DNA of 63,468 nucleotides from Pirellulales bacterium (GTDB lineage: Bacteria > Planctomycetota > Planctomycetia > Pirellulales > JADZDJ01): contig DATJYL010000179.1 in the NCBI GenBank assembly GCA_035499655.1, forward strand, positions 1 through 63,468. The letters run 5' to 3'. The position numbers and the translations under genes were made by a program. The notes under the pieces were generated by a model that worked only from the letters and a program-made list of their open reading frames with translations, was not told where the DNA came from and ran no database searches. The first letter of the stretch is position 1; each line of letters opens with the position of its first letter. Positions 13,937 through 23,384 of this stretch are shown here, in pieces.

Positions 13937-15958
13937 TCAAGCCTCCGTATGTTCCATGATGATTCCTTCCGCAAAGCCTGCGGCCAGCACTTCGTGGGTG
14001 GTGTGGATTTCCGTATCGTCGTCGAGCTCCAGCACCGGAGGACTGACCGACTTGATAACACCACTGATCCATTGGTTCGCGTGGCAATCGCGATATTTAA
14101 TTCGTCTGCCCGCGACAAGCCACGGTAGCAATACGCCCTCGACCACTCGCCCCTTGCCAGCGTATCCGCTGCTGGCAAAACCGGTTCCCGCCGTAATTTC
14201 CGTGGGCTTAATGGGCGCTGTTTCGGGCCCAGCAGCTTTCGCGGGGCTCCGGGCGCTGGAGGCGCCTTTCTCTTTGGCTCCCGTTTCCTTTTTGACCGCA
14301 ACCGCTTTTCCGCCGCGCAAACCGGCCAAATCTTGTAATAGGTGCCAGTTTTCCAGCCGATCGGCCTTGGCTCGCAACAGCGTCTCGCTCGGATTTCCAT
14401 CCTTGTCAAAATGCTTGCCGAACCGCCCTTCGCTACGGGCAAAGTCGATGAAATCGACAACCTCGCCCGTCTTCGGGTTGGTCCACCAATCTTCACTCAC
14501 CGCTGGATTTCCCTGCAGTGACAGCCGCTCCCGCAGCGTATCTCCCTTGCGCGGATCGTAAATCAACAGGGGGAAGGCGCGCGTGTCAACGGCCAGCCGT
14601 GCCTGATCGGTGGCCATGTTGTCGGCCACACCATGCTCCGGCTGACACGTCGTGTAGCAGCAAACCAGCGCCGGCCCGTCAAACTCCAACGCATCTAGCA
14701 CGCTGCGATAAAAATGATTCACATGGGCACATGTGGTTTGCGCCACAAACGTGCGCGGGTGCATCATCGCGATCTGCGCGATTTCCTTGCGCCGCTCCTG
14801 CTTACCGGCAATCGCTTTGCCATGCACGCTCATCTTCGTGTTCTGACCGGTGTAGCTGGAAGTCGAGGCTTGCCCGCCGGTGTTGGAATATACCTGCGTA
14901 TCGAGAACAAACACTTTGATGTTCATGCCGGAAGCGAACATGCGAGATAGTGCTTGGAAGCCGATATCGAACATCGCTCCATCGCCCCCCAAGCACCACA
15001 TGGGCTTATTGCCCCATCCCATTTGATCCCACCTGGAGCGCACGCCCATGGCCATGGCCGGCGCGTTTTCGAACAGCGAATTCGTCCACGGCACCAGGTA
15101 AGGATTGTACGGATACGTGCTGGTATACACCGTATTGCAGCCCGTGGCCGCGACAATGGCCCAATCGTCGCCGTACTTGGCGCCGGTGGCGGCGCACATC
15201 ATCCGCAGCGCCGTTCCCTCGCCGCAGCCGGCGCAACTTCCAGCGCCCCCCGTGTAAATGTGCGTTTGCTCCTTCAGCATCATGTCCACGAGCAAATTGT
15301 CGTTTACATAGCGCGGATCAGACGGTCCCACTTGCTTGAACCACCGATGACTCTTCCGCACGTGCGTCATCACCTGTTCGGTCTTGGGAATCATTTTCAG
15401 CGCCAAATCATCGCACACCGTCACGCATTCGGCGCAACCCTTGCATTTGCTTGGGTCGATCATGATCGAAAACAGCCCGCCTTCGCCGACTTTCTTCGCC
15501 GGTCCCTCGTAATACTTGCGGGTTTTAGACCACTGGCTGCGAAAATCTTCCCGTTCCACTGGATCGCTGATGGCCGCCACGCGCTTTTCAAATTCGCTTT
15601 CGCCTAAAACTTTCCCCAAGATGGCCGTATCCGGACACAGCGTGACGCAATCCATGCAGCCGGTGCAATTGCTGGGAATGTATTCTGGAATGTCCGGAGC
15701 GATATAACTGAAGTCGCGCAGCGTGGCGGTGCCCGCCGGAATGAGCGATCGGGCGACCGATAAATCGGCGGCCAGCCCTTTTTCGGCCGTGCCTTCTTCG
15801 TAAGAGCGAATGATCCGCTCGTTGAAATCGTTCACGTCAAGAATGGGCAGCTTGACCGATTTATAACCGCTATCGACCAGCGTACCGTACGAATTATTGT
15901 TGTATGGATCACGCGGATTGGCTTCGTTCATCGACGGCACTTTTTCTACCGTGGCCAT
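13937..15958 (-). CDS. Pyruvate:ferredoxin oxidoreductase, ferredoxin plus TPP-binding polypeptide
   Basis: The 673-residue product carries the electron-transfer and thiamine-binding half of a 2-oxoacid:ferredoxin oxidoreductase. Two 4Fe-4S clusters are visible at about 98-109 (CTGCMDCVTLCP) and 170-181 (CKGCAECVTVC). The TPP domain starts at GGAGSCAGCGEGTALRMM, with the TPP/Mg motif GGDGAMFDIGFQALSR and DTQVYSNTGGQAS. Beyond the normal family end is a tail of roughly 140 residues: an Ala/Lys-rich linker, then a globular-looking stretch (KGRVVEGVLLPWLVAGRRI and LELDDDTEIHTTHEVLAAG) that I cannot assign. It follows the alpha/gamma gene, and the two equal one NifJ-type enzyme split between the catalytic and ferredoxin domains. 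Confidence 0.9.
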   Translation of the reverse strand: MATVEKVPSMNEANPRDPYNNNSYGTLVDSGYKSVKLPILDVNDFNERIIRSYEEGTAEKGLAADLSVARSLIPAGTATLRDFSYIAPDIPEYIPSNCTGCMDCVTLCPDTAILGKVLGESEFEKRVAAISDPVEREDFRSQWSKTRKYYEGPAKKVGEGGLFSIMIDPSKCKGCAECVTVCDDLALKMIPKTEQVMTHVRKSHRWFKQVGPSDPRYVNDNLLVDMMLKEQTHIYTGGAGSCAGCGEGTALRMMCAATGAKYGDDWAIVAATGCNTVYTSTYPYNPYLVPWTNSLFENAPAMAMGVRSRWDQMGWGNKPMWCLGGDGAMFDIGFQALSRMFASGMNIKVFVLDTQVYSNTGGQASTSSYTGQNTKMSVHGKAIAGKQERRKEIAQIAMMHPRTFVAQTTCAHVNHFYRSVLDALEFDGPALVCCYTTCQPEHGVADNMATDQARLAVDTRAFPLLIYDPRKGDTLRERLSLQGNPAVSEDWWTNPKTGEVVDFIDFARSEGRFGKHFDKDGNPSETLLRAKADRLENWHLLQDLAGLRGGKAVAVKKETGAKEKGASSARSPAKAAGPETAPIKPTEITAGTGFASSGYAGKGRVVEGVLLPWLVAGRRIKYRDCHANQWISGVIKSVSPPVLELDDDTEIHTTHEVLAAGFAEGIIMEHTEA

Positions 15959-15991
15959 GTATAACCTCGAATTGTTAATCCTTCAGTCGAT

Positions 15992-16067
15992 GAACCGCAG
16001 AGGCACAGAGACGCAGAAAAATCAGAAATTGATTGTTTTCTTCGCGCCTCCGCGTCTCTGCGGTTCA
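15992..16067. repeat. Dispersed inverted repeat between the two PFOR genes
   Basis: The left arm GAACCGCAGAGGCACAGAGA continues CGCAG (15992-16016). It pairs with the right arm at about 16043-16067, which reads CGCCTCCGCGTCTCTGCGGT then TC. About 25 AT-rich bases lie between, giving a long imperfect hairpin. Arms match those of the element at 10576-10800 and the half copy at 59684-59713. It sits in the 118-bp gap between cotranscribed genes, so it would be in the mRNA and could affect stability or differential expression of the two subunits. Confidence 0.75.
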
Positions 16068-16076
16068 AATACTTTC

Positions 16077-18068
16077 TTAAACCGTTACGGCTTCTTCCAT
16101 CATCGCCTGCGGCACTTCGTGCAGTTCTTGGTAGCCCCGCATGACGCATTTCATATTGTCTTGCACCACCCGGTCACCGCGCTTGCCGAAATATTTCCGC
16201 AGCGCCTTTTCCACGCCGGCGTACACTTGCTCGTCGCTCATTCCGCTTTGCCGGCCGTAGGGGGTCAGCTTGAGGAACGCTCCCAACAGCACAATGCCCT
16301 GCATGCGCATTTGCAAATCGGCCACCGACGCCACCTCGCGGGCAATTTGCACCATGTCGGCATAAAACACGCGCAAGTGCTTCTCACGGATCGTGGCTTT
16401 GTGGTGCTCCGGAATGCGCTGCCACACGTCGTGCGGATCGGTATAGATCGATTGCATCACAATCGCCCCGCCGCCGATCAAACCCTCCAGCGGATTGCCG
16501 CTGAATAAGGCCGTGGTGTCGTTCAACACGACCAAATCGACGTATTCCAATTCGCTGTGCAAATAAATGTGCCGCTCTGCAATCGTCAGGTAATACGTCG
16601 TCGGCAGTCCCTTCTTTTCCGAGCCGTACTTGGGATACGCCTGCACGTCCTTTCCGAACACGTCGCCGCCAATCGTGGCGATCACTTTATTCGTGGTCAC
16701 CGAGCCAAACCCGCCGATGCTATGCCCACGCATCGAAAATGTGCCCGTCTCGCGCAAATCGGGGTCTTCGGTCACTTTCAGCGCCAGTGCATGATCGATG
16801 CCCACGCAGAAGTAATCCCGACCTTCTTCTTGCATGTTTTCGACCACGGCAATGATATCGCCGGGCCGCACGTCACGGCTCCCCAGCCCCGCCGCGCCGG
16901 AATAAATTTGCGGAATGCGTTCGATTTTTTCCAAGCCGTTTTGCCCGGTCACAGCGTCACAAAACGCCGCTTTAATTTCCCGCGTTAAATGATTGCCTGT
17001 GGTCGAAAGCGGATCGTCCATCCGCTCCAGCACGGTGAACGCTTTGCAATGCTGCAAGGCTTCGACAATCTGCCGACTGGGAAACGGCCGGAAACAGCAC
17101 ACCGTCAGGCAGCCCACTTTAATGCCCCGCGTGTTTCGCAAGTAATCGACCGTGGCCTCGCACGTTTCCATGTAACAGCCCATGCCGACGATAATGTACT
17201 CCGCGTCTTCGCAGCGATACGGCAGCACAAAATCGTATCGCCGCCCCGTGTTCTCATAAAACACGTCGAAGGCATCTCGCAGCGCCGGACTAACCCGGTC
17301 GTAATACCACCGCTGCGCTATTTTCCCCTTCATGTACGAATCTTGATTTTGCACCACGCCCGACATCATTGGATTGGCCGGATCCATCAAATTCACCAGC
17401 TTTTCCGCGGGACTGCCGATGTACTGCTTCATGAATTCCGGCTCCGGCAAGCGCACCCGTTCCACGGTATGCGTCGTGAGGAAGCCGTCCTGCACGTTGA
17501 AAAACGGCGTGACCGAGGCTTCCGCCGCTCGCCGGCAAATCAGACATAAATCGCCCGCTTCCTGGGCGTTGCGGCCAAACAGCATGCCCCAGCCGCAATC
17601 GGCCACGCTCATCACGTCGTCATGCCCGGCATGCACGTTGAGCGAATGGCTGGTTAGCGCCCGCGCTCCAATGTTCATCACCACGGGCAACCGTTTGCCG
17701 GCAATGGTGTACAGGACTTCTTTCATCAACACCAAGCCTTGGCCCGACGTGAAATTGGTCACCCGGCCGCCGCTGGCCGCGAAGCCTTCACAAAACGAGG
17801 CGGCAGAATGCTCGCTTTCCGGCTCCACAAAAATCAGCGTGTCTCCCCACAAATTCTTCCAGCCGTTCATCACGGCATTGTTGTATCCGCCGCCCATGGT
17901 GGTGGAGCTGGTGATCGGAAACGCCCCAGCTCCTTGCGTCACGTAAATTTCCACGTGCACCACGGCTTCCGCGCCGTCGCAAGTCGTCGCAATGCCAGGA
18001 TACGGAACCTGCTTGCCGTTTTCATTGGCTGATGTAATGCCGCCGGTCTCGCTGGAACGGATGACCAT
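16077..18068 (-). CDS. Pyruvate:ferredoxin oxidoreductase, alpha plus gamma polypeptide
   Basis: The 663-residue product carries the pyrimidine-binding (alpha) and CoA/gamma domains of a 2-oxoacid:ferredoxin oxidoreductase, which oxidises pyruvate to acetyl-CoA and CO2. Visible are the N-terminal alpha region (GAGAFPITSSTTMGGG, FVEPESEHSAASFCEGFAAS, FTSGQGLVLMKEVLYTIAGK), the transketolase C-terminal-like part (GCLTVCCFRPFPSRQIVEAL, VLERMDDPLS) and the gamma domain (TFSMRGHSIGGFGSVTTNKV, then YGSEKKGLPTTYYL). These equal domains I-III of one-chain NifJ. The ferredoxin and TPP domains are in the next gene. ATG at 18068 is near the expected N-terminus. Substrate preference for pyruvate is inferred from overall resemblance to NifJ. 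Confidence 0.9.
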   Translation of the reverse strand: MVIRSSETGGITSANENGKQVPYPGIATTCDGAEAVVHVEIYVTQGAGAFPITSSTTMGGGYNNAVMNGWKNLWGDTLIFVEPESEHSAASFCEGFAASGGRVTNFTSGQGLVLMKEVLYTIAGKRLPVVMNIGARALTSHSLNVHAGHDDVMSVADCGWGMLFGRNAQEAGDLCLICRRAAEASVTPFFNVQDGFLTTHTVERVRLPEPEFMKQYIGSPAEKLVNLMDPANPMMSGVVQNQDSYMKGKIAQRWYYDRVSPALRDAFDVFYENTGRRYDFVLPYRCEDAEYIIVGMGCYMETCEATVDYLRNTRGIKVGCLTVCCFRPFPSRQIVEALQHCKAFTVLERMDDPLSTTGNHLTREIKAAFCDAVTGQNGLEKIERIPQIYSGAAGLGSRDVRPGDIIAVVENMQEEGRDYFCVGIDHALALKVTEDPDLRETGTFSMRGHSIGGFGSVTTNKVIATIGGDVFGKDVQAYPKYGSEKKGLPTTYYLTIAERHIYLHSELEYVDLVVLNDTTALFSGNPLEGLIGGGAIVMQSIYTDPHDVWQRIPEHHKATIREKHLRVFYADMVQIAREVASVADLQMRMQGIVLLGAFLKLTPYGRQSGMSDEQVYAGVEKALRKYFGKRGDRVVQDNMKCVMRGYQELHEVPQAMMEEAVTV

Positions 18069-18474
18069 CGATACGATCTCCCGAGAAAGAAAATCCGCGC
18101 AATGCGCACCGTGAACTCATCTCACGACGATGCGCCAGATCAAGTCAACACGACGCACGCCGCCGCTCGCCTGGAAAAAATCAGGGCGAGTAGTTACCTC
18201 AATCGACCCAAATTCCTAAATCAACGCACCGCGCGGTTGTTCCCGCTCGATGCGGGTGTACTCGGTTGTAACGAAAGGAAATGCGGTCTCGGTCGTGCGA
18301 AGCGGACAAGCGTGAAAAGAATTTCGAAGTAGAAAAGACGTGTTGCCTAAATGAAACCACGCTTGCGCCGGCCCACTGCCATTAAGATATGACAAATCGA
18401 ACGTGCTGTCAAAGAACTGCCACCTGGTTTCTCGCAAATCGGGCGTCTGCAAATGCCAGACCACAACTCCAGAT
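18069..18474. other. Intergenic region without recognised gene
   Basis: These 406 bp separate the start of the PFOR alpha gene from the stop of the GH71/99-like gene, both on the minus strand. It must contain the PFOR promoter. Short frames exist on both strands (for example 18102-18332 plus) but show no recognisable protein pattern, signal peptide or ribosome-binding site. I see no strong hairpin terminator. Confidence 0.5.
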
Positions 18475-19908
18475 TCAATCTCCGCCGAGCGATGTGTTGC
18501 CCTTGGACCGTGTTGACGGTGGTGTGGTTTCCGGCTGTTTCGGCGGGTATGCGGAAGGTGGAATTTCCCCGCGCAGCAGCTTGCCCCCCATCCCCACCAG
18601 CCACAGATAATAGTCGCTTGGCAAGCCTTCAAATGTCAAAAACTTGCTCTCACCCACGGGCGGGTCCCCCGTGCATTTGAAAATAGCCGTCCCTTCATCC
18701 ATTTCATCGAACATGGCCTGATAAATCATCGTGGCCCCGGCCTGCTTGGCGTCGACGTACTGCCGCCACAAAAACTCTCCCTTCAGCCGGGGAATTTGGT
18801 CCGAAGGAGATTTCGGATTCATGTTGTGCCAACTGAATCCGGGAAATACCACCGGCAAATACTCCTTGCCGTGGTCGCGGCACCATTGGATATCGGGCCG
18901 AATATCGTGCTGGGCATGCTTGTCAACGCCTTCCAGCGTCGAATATCGCCCTACAGTCCACGGGCTAATGATATCGGCCTTGAGCAGCGTGGCCGTCAAC
19001 GCCGGGTCCGCAGTAGTATCGCGATCCAGCGTTCGCCAACCGGTCGGCACGCCAACCATCACGGTGTTGCCGCCGTAGATTGGATCGTTCTTCAAAAAAT
19101 TGATAAAGCGGTCGCAATCGGCCAGCGTGTAAGCCCGATGATCGTTGAACCCCACGCCCCACACGGCCACCACCGGCTTGCCGCCGTGATGCAAATAAGC
19201 GTGGTCTCGCTCATCGTGGCCGATGCGCATTTTATCGACCAGCAGCTTCCAATCGTCGATGGCCGACTGCATCCCGCCGGCTTGAACGCCCGACAGATCG
19301 TACATCACCGCGTAGCACCTGCCGTAACGGTTGGCCCCCTCGCGGCAGGAATTCAACACTGTGTTGCAATGCCGCAAATTTAGCGGCGGAATGGTTTCCA
19401 CCACAAACCGCTGCACAAACACGCCGTCCAAACCGTATTGCTGCATCCACTGGAAATGCCGCAGGATGGTTTTCGCCTGATCGGAACTAAACACGTAGGC
19501 CACGCTCCCATCGGCGTGTGGAAATGGCGTGGCGAATTTTTCATCGGCGTCCAATTCGCTGACGTCAGGCCAAAAATCGATGTTGCACCGGCCCGGCCGA
19601 AACTCCCCGTGCGATTGATAGTGATGCCACCCCAACTCCGCCGAGTCGCCTGCGCACGTAAACCAACCTTGATATCCGGCCATCACTTTACCCGCGAGCG
19701 TGCTGCAATCGACACGGCTGGTTGCTGTCGCCGAATCGTTGGCCGCATCGAAGGAATGCATGGCCGCAATGACATCTTCGCGGGTCGGCTTCGGTGTTGG
19801 TGTCACCGATTGGTTCGGTTCCGCGGCGGCGCTAAGAGCAGCTAAAACGACAATCGCGAAAATGGCAAACAGGATTGCCGCCAGCCGACCAAGACAAAAG
19901 CCATTCAT
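18475..19908 (-). CDS. Secreted glycoside hydrolase family 71/99-like protein
   Basis: The 477-residue product starts with a signal peptide (hydrophobic stretch LAAILFAIFAIVVLAALSAA, then AEPNQS). The body resembles the GH71/GH99-like (xylosidase/arabinosidase-annotated) TIM-barrel proteins common in planctomycetes and Bacteroidetes. Typical stretches are GKVMAGYQGWFTCAGD near residue 72, LGWHHY, FQWMQQYGLDGVFVQRFV, GRCYAVMYDLSG, KPVVAVWGVGFNDHRAY and LPVVFPGFSWHNMN. It would act outside the cytoplasmic membrane on an unknown glycan; no substrate can be read from sequence. It begins 16 bp after the stop of the second RND permease, so it may be cotranscribed with the efflux genes even though the functions look unrelated. 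The C-terminal tail is Pro/Ser/Thr-rich. Confidence 0.82.
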   Translation of the reverse strand: MNGFCLGRLAAILFAIFAIVVLAALSAAAEPNQSVTPTPKPTREDVIAAMHSFDAANDSATATSRVDCSTLAGKVMAGYQGWFTCAGDSAELGWHHYQSHGEFRPGRCNIDFWPDVSELDADEKFATPFPHADGSVAYVFSSDQAKTILRHFQWMQQYGLDGVFVQRFVVETIPPLNLRHCNTVLNSCREGANRYGRCYAVMYDLSGVQAGGMQSAIDDWKLLVDKMRIGHDERDHAYLHHGGKPVVAVWGVGFNDHRAYTLADCDRFINFLKNDPIYGGNTVMVGVPTGWRTLDRDTTADPALTATLLKADIISPWTVGRYSTLEGVDKHAQHDIRPDIQWCRDHGKEYLPVVFPGFSWHNMNPKSPSDQIPRLKGEFLWRQYVDAKQAGATMIYQAMFDEMDEGTAIFKCTGDPPVGESKFLTFEGLPSDYYLWLVGMGGKLLRGEIPPSAYPPKQPETTPPSTRSKGNTSLGGD

Positions 19909-19924
19909 GAAAAATTGCCGTCGC

Positions 19925-22900
19925 TTAGTGTCCGCCTGCCTCCACCACCGTAACCAGCGCCTCCTGCACCGGCCGCTGAATTAAGGGCTTGCTCGACGGC
20001 GTCGCAGGGGCGCGATCCTTCGGCTCTCTGGGGTCTTTCGGCTCCCCTTCCCGCCAGCGCCGGATGCGGCGCATTACATCGTTGATTCCCTCGATCACGT
20101 AGAAAAACACCGGGGTTAGGAAAATTCCGAACAGTGTCACGCCCAACATGCCGCCGAACACGGCGGTGCCCAACGTGCGCCGCATTTCGGCTCCGGCCCC
20201 CACCGACAGCACCAGCGGTACCACACCCAAGATAAATGCAAACGACGTCATCACAATCGGGCGCAATCGCAAGCGGCAAGCCGCTAGCGTGGCGTCAAAC
20301 CGGCTCATTCCGCCTGTCCGCCGCGCCCGCGCGAATTCCACAATTAAAATCGCATTTTTGCACGCCAGCCCAATCAACACGACAAAGCCCACCTGCGTGA
20401 AAATGTTGATATCCAGCTTCGCAAACAGCACCGCCGCAATCGAGCACAACAAGCACATCGGCACCACCAAAATCACGGCCAGCGGCAGCGACCAGCTTTC
20501 GTATTGCGCGGCCAACACCAAAAACACCAGCACTACGGCCAGCAAAAATACCATCATCGCCGTGTTGCCCGTCTGCAATTGCAACAGCGCCAGTTCCGTC
20601 CACTCGGAGCGCATCGACCAACTCAAGTTTTTGTTCACCACGTCCTGCATCATCTCGATGGCTTGCCCGGAGCTGACGCCTGGATCGGCGCTGCCGTTAA
20701 CCGGCGCCGCCGGATACATGTTGTAACGGTTGATCAGCGCCGGCCCGGTAATGTCGCGCACCTGGGCAAACGAGCCGAACGGCACCATTGCACCCCGGTC
20801 GGTGCGGACCTTCAGCTGCTTCAAATCGTCGATCTGCTGGCGAAAATCTTTCTCCGCCTGCACGTTCACCTGCCAGGTGCGGCCAAACAGATTGAAATCG
20901 TTCACGTACAATGAGCCCAAATACACTTGCAGCGTGTTGAACACTTCCGCCATCGACACGCCCAGCGTTTTGGCCGCCGTCCGATCGATATCCAAATACA
21001 ACCACGGCGTGTTGGCCCGAAAACTGGTGAATACGTCGCGCAAACCGGGCGTTTGCAATCCGTCGGCGACCACCGCATCGGCCACGTCTTGCAGCCCTTG
21101 CAAGCCGCTGTTGCCTCGGTCTTCGATCATGATTTTGAAGCCGCCCACGTTGCCCAGACCTTCCAACGGCGGCGCGCCCAGCACATTGACAATTCCCTCG
21201 GTAACGTCGCTCTGCAGTTTTTCCTGGAGCTGAGCGGCAATCGCGTCGGCCGACAAACCGGGCGATAACCGATCGTGAAAATCGTCCAGCATCACATACA
21301 TCGAACCGAAATTCGGCGAATTCGCCCCCAGCAAAATCGATTGGCCCGAGATCCCCACCGTATGTTTGACACCCGGCATCTCGATGGCCTCTTTTTCAAT
21401 CCGCTCCATCACTTGCTCGGTGCGGCCCACCGAGGCCGAATCAGGCAGTTGCAAATTGACGACCAAATAACCCTTATCTTGTGACGGAATAAATCCCTTA
21501 GGCGCCACATTGAAGCCGACATACGTCAGGTACAACAGGAACCCGTAACCCGCCAGCGCTAGTAGCGAAATCCGCAACAGTTTGCCAACGGTCCACGTGT
21601 AAAACCTCGAGGTATAATCAAACCCGCGATTGAACCATCGGAAAGCGAAGCCGAACACCTTGTTCAGCGGCCACGCCACCACAGCCCCACCCGCCGCCCC
21701 CAACGCCGCCGCCATCCACGGCGCGCTGGTGGCCGTAATTTCAATCGGCAAATGGTTCCCCGCCGCCGCCAACCACTTGGATAAAAACTCCCACCCCGCC
21801 CACGCGCCGGCAATCACAAACGCCGGCCAGGGTAGCGGCGGCGCGGCATGTTTATCTCGGGGCCGTAATAATAACGCCGTGAGCGCTGGGCTAAGCGTGA
21901 GCGAATTAAACGCCGAAATCACCGTCGAAACCGAAATCGTCAGCGCAAACTGCCGGAAAAACTGTCCCATAATGCCGCTGATAAACGCGCAGGGAATGAA
22001 CACCGCGCTTAACACCAAACCCACCGCAATGACCGGTCCCGAAACCTGCTCCATCGCCTTAATGGTCGCATCTTGCGGCGACAATCCGTTTTCAATGTGG
22101 TGCTCCACCGCTTCCACCACCACAATGGCGTCGTCCACCACAATGCCAATCGCCAACACCAGTCCGAACAGCGTAAGATTGTTCAAGCTGAAGCCCATCG
22201 CCGCCATTACGGCAAACGTGCCCACAATCGCCACCGGCACAGCAATCAGCGGAATAATGGCCGACCGCCAATTTTGCAAAAACACCAAGACCACAATCGC
22301 CACCAACACCACGGCGTCGCGCAACGTTTTGAACACCTCACTGATCGATTCGTCGATAAACGGCGTGGTGTCGTACACAATGGAATAATCGATCCCCTGG
22401 GGGAACCGTTTCTTCAAATCATCCATCTTAGTCCGCACGCGCTGGGCAATATCCAGCGCGTTGGAACCGGGCAACTGATAAATCGACAGCGCCACCGATG
22501 GCCGCCCATCCAGCCGGCATGTTTGATCATAACCCTGCGCCCCCAGCTCAATGCGTGCCACGTCGCGCACCCGAACAATGCGGCCCGAGGTGTCGGCCTT
22601 CAAAATCATGTCCGCGAATTCGTCGGGGTCGGCCAGACGACCCATCGTCGAAATGGTGTATTGAAATGTCTGCCCCGTGTTGACCGGCGGCTGGCCGATT
22701 TGCCCGGCGGCCACCTGCGTATTTTGTTGCTCGATGGCCTGCACCACGTCGTTGGCCGAGAGATTGAGCGTGGCCATTTTCTCCGGATCGAGCCACAGCC
22801 GCATGCTGTAATCGCGCTGGCCGATGTACGCAATATCCCCCACGCCGTCCAGCCGCGACAATTCGTCCTTCAATTGGATCGTGGCGTAATTGCTCAAATA

Positions 22901-23359
22901 CAAATTGTCCCGGCTGCCGTCAGGCGAAAACAAATTCACAATCATCAGCGTGCTGGGCGATTTCTTCTTCACCGTAATGCCGCGGCGCTTCACCAGGTCG
23001 GGCAAAATCGGCTCGGCCAGCGCCTCGCGGTTTTGCACCAGCACTTGGGCCATGTTCAAATCGACGCCGTTGTGGAACGTCACCGTCAGCACGTATGTCC
23101 CGTCGTTCGTGCACTGGCTCGACATGTACAACATGCCTTCCACACCCACCACTTGTTGCTCCACGGGCGCCGCCACCGTGTCCGCCACCACTTGCGCGTT
23201 GGCCCCCGGATAGTTGGCCGAAACCTCGATCGTCGGCGGCGTAATCAGCGGATACTGCGCAATCGGCAGCGTATACAGCGCCACACCGCCGGCCAACGTG
23301 ATGATGATCGACAGCACGCTGGCGAAAATCGGCCGCTTGATGAAAAAATTAGAAAACAT
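19925..23359 (-). CDS. RND efflux pump permease (HAE1/AcrB type), second copy
   Basis: The 1144-residue product is an inner-membrane proton-driven multidrug pump subunit. The N-terminus FFIKRPIFASVLSIIITLAG is TM1, followed by the porter domain (MSSQCTNDGTYVLTVTFHNG). TM4 retains the proton-relay aspartates in GIVVDDAIVVVEAVEHH, and TM10 the lysine in GLACKNAILIVEF. Between TM6 and TM7, where AcrB has a short amphipathic helix, an insertion of about 80 residues contains two hydrophobic stretches (WPAFVIAGAWAGWEFL and APWMAAALGAAGGAVVAWPL). The same insertion is in the neighbouring permease. The gene is 25 bp downstream of the other permease, and both probably share the single adaptor upstream. 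No TolC-like gene is nearby. Confidence 0.95.
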   Translation of the reverse strand: MFSNFFIKRPIFASVLSIIITLAGGVALYTLPIAQYPLITPPTIEVSANYPGANAQVVADTVAAPVEQQVVGVEGMLYMSSQCTNDGTYVLTVTFHNGVDLNMAQVLVQNREALAEPILPDLVKRRGITVKKKSPSTLMIVNLFSPDGSRDNLYLSNYATIQLKDELSRLDGVGDIAYIGQRDYSMRLWLDPEKMATLNLSANDVVQAIEQQNTQVAAGQIGQPPVNTGQTFQYTISTMGRLADPDEFADMILKADTSGRIVRVRDVARIELGAQGYDQTCRLDGRPSVALSIYQLPGSNALDIAQRVRTKMDDLKKRFPQGIDYSIVYDTTPFIDESISEVFKTLRDAVVLVAIVVLVFLQNWRSAIIPLIAVPVAIVGTFAVMAAMGFSLNNLTLFGLVLAIGIVVDDAIVVVEAVEHHIENGLSPQDATIKAMEQVSGPVIAVGLVLSAVFIPCAFISGIMGQFFRQFALTISVSTVISAFNSLTLSPALTALLLRPRDKHAAPPLPWPAFVIAGAWAGWEFLSKWLAAAGNHLPIEITATSAPWMAAALGAAGGAVVAWPLNKVFGFAFRWFNRGFDYTSRFYTWTVGKLLRISLLALAGYGFLLYLTYVGFNVAPKGFIPSQDKGYLVVNLQLPDSASVGRTEQVMERIEKEAIEMPGVKHTVGISGQSILLGANSPNFGSMYVMLDDFHDRLSPGLSADAIAAQLQEKLQSDVTEGIVNVLGAPPLEGLGNVGGFKIMIEDRGNSGLQGLQDVADAVVADGLQTPGLRDVFTSFRANTPWLYLDIDRTAAKTLGVSMAEVFNTLQVYLGSLYVNDFNLFGRTWQVNVQAEKDFRQQIDDLKQLKVRTDRGAMVPFGSFAQVRDITGPALINRYNMYPAAPVNGSADPGVSSGQAIEMMQDVVNKNLSWSMRSEWTELALLQLQTGNTAMMVFLLAVVLVFLVLAAQYESWSLPLAVILVVPMCLLCSIAAVLFAKLDINIFTQVGFVVLIGLACKNAILIVEFARARRTGGMSRFDATLAACRLRLRPIVMTSFAFILGVVPLVLSVGAGAEMRRTLGTAVFGGMLGVTLFGIFLTPVFFYVIEGINDVMRRIRRWREGEPKDPREPKDRAPATPSSKPLIQRPVQEALVTVVEAGGH

Positions 23360-23384
23360 CGCTCAAGAGTTCAGGGTTCTGTAT

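Noticed and set aside
18102-18332. Small plus-strand frame upstream of the PFOR alpha gene
   Set aside because: No ribosome-binding site, no hydrophobic or structured pattern and no conserved-looking motif.
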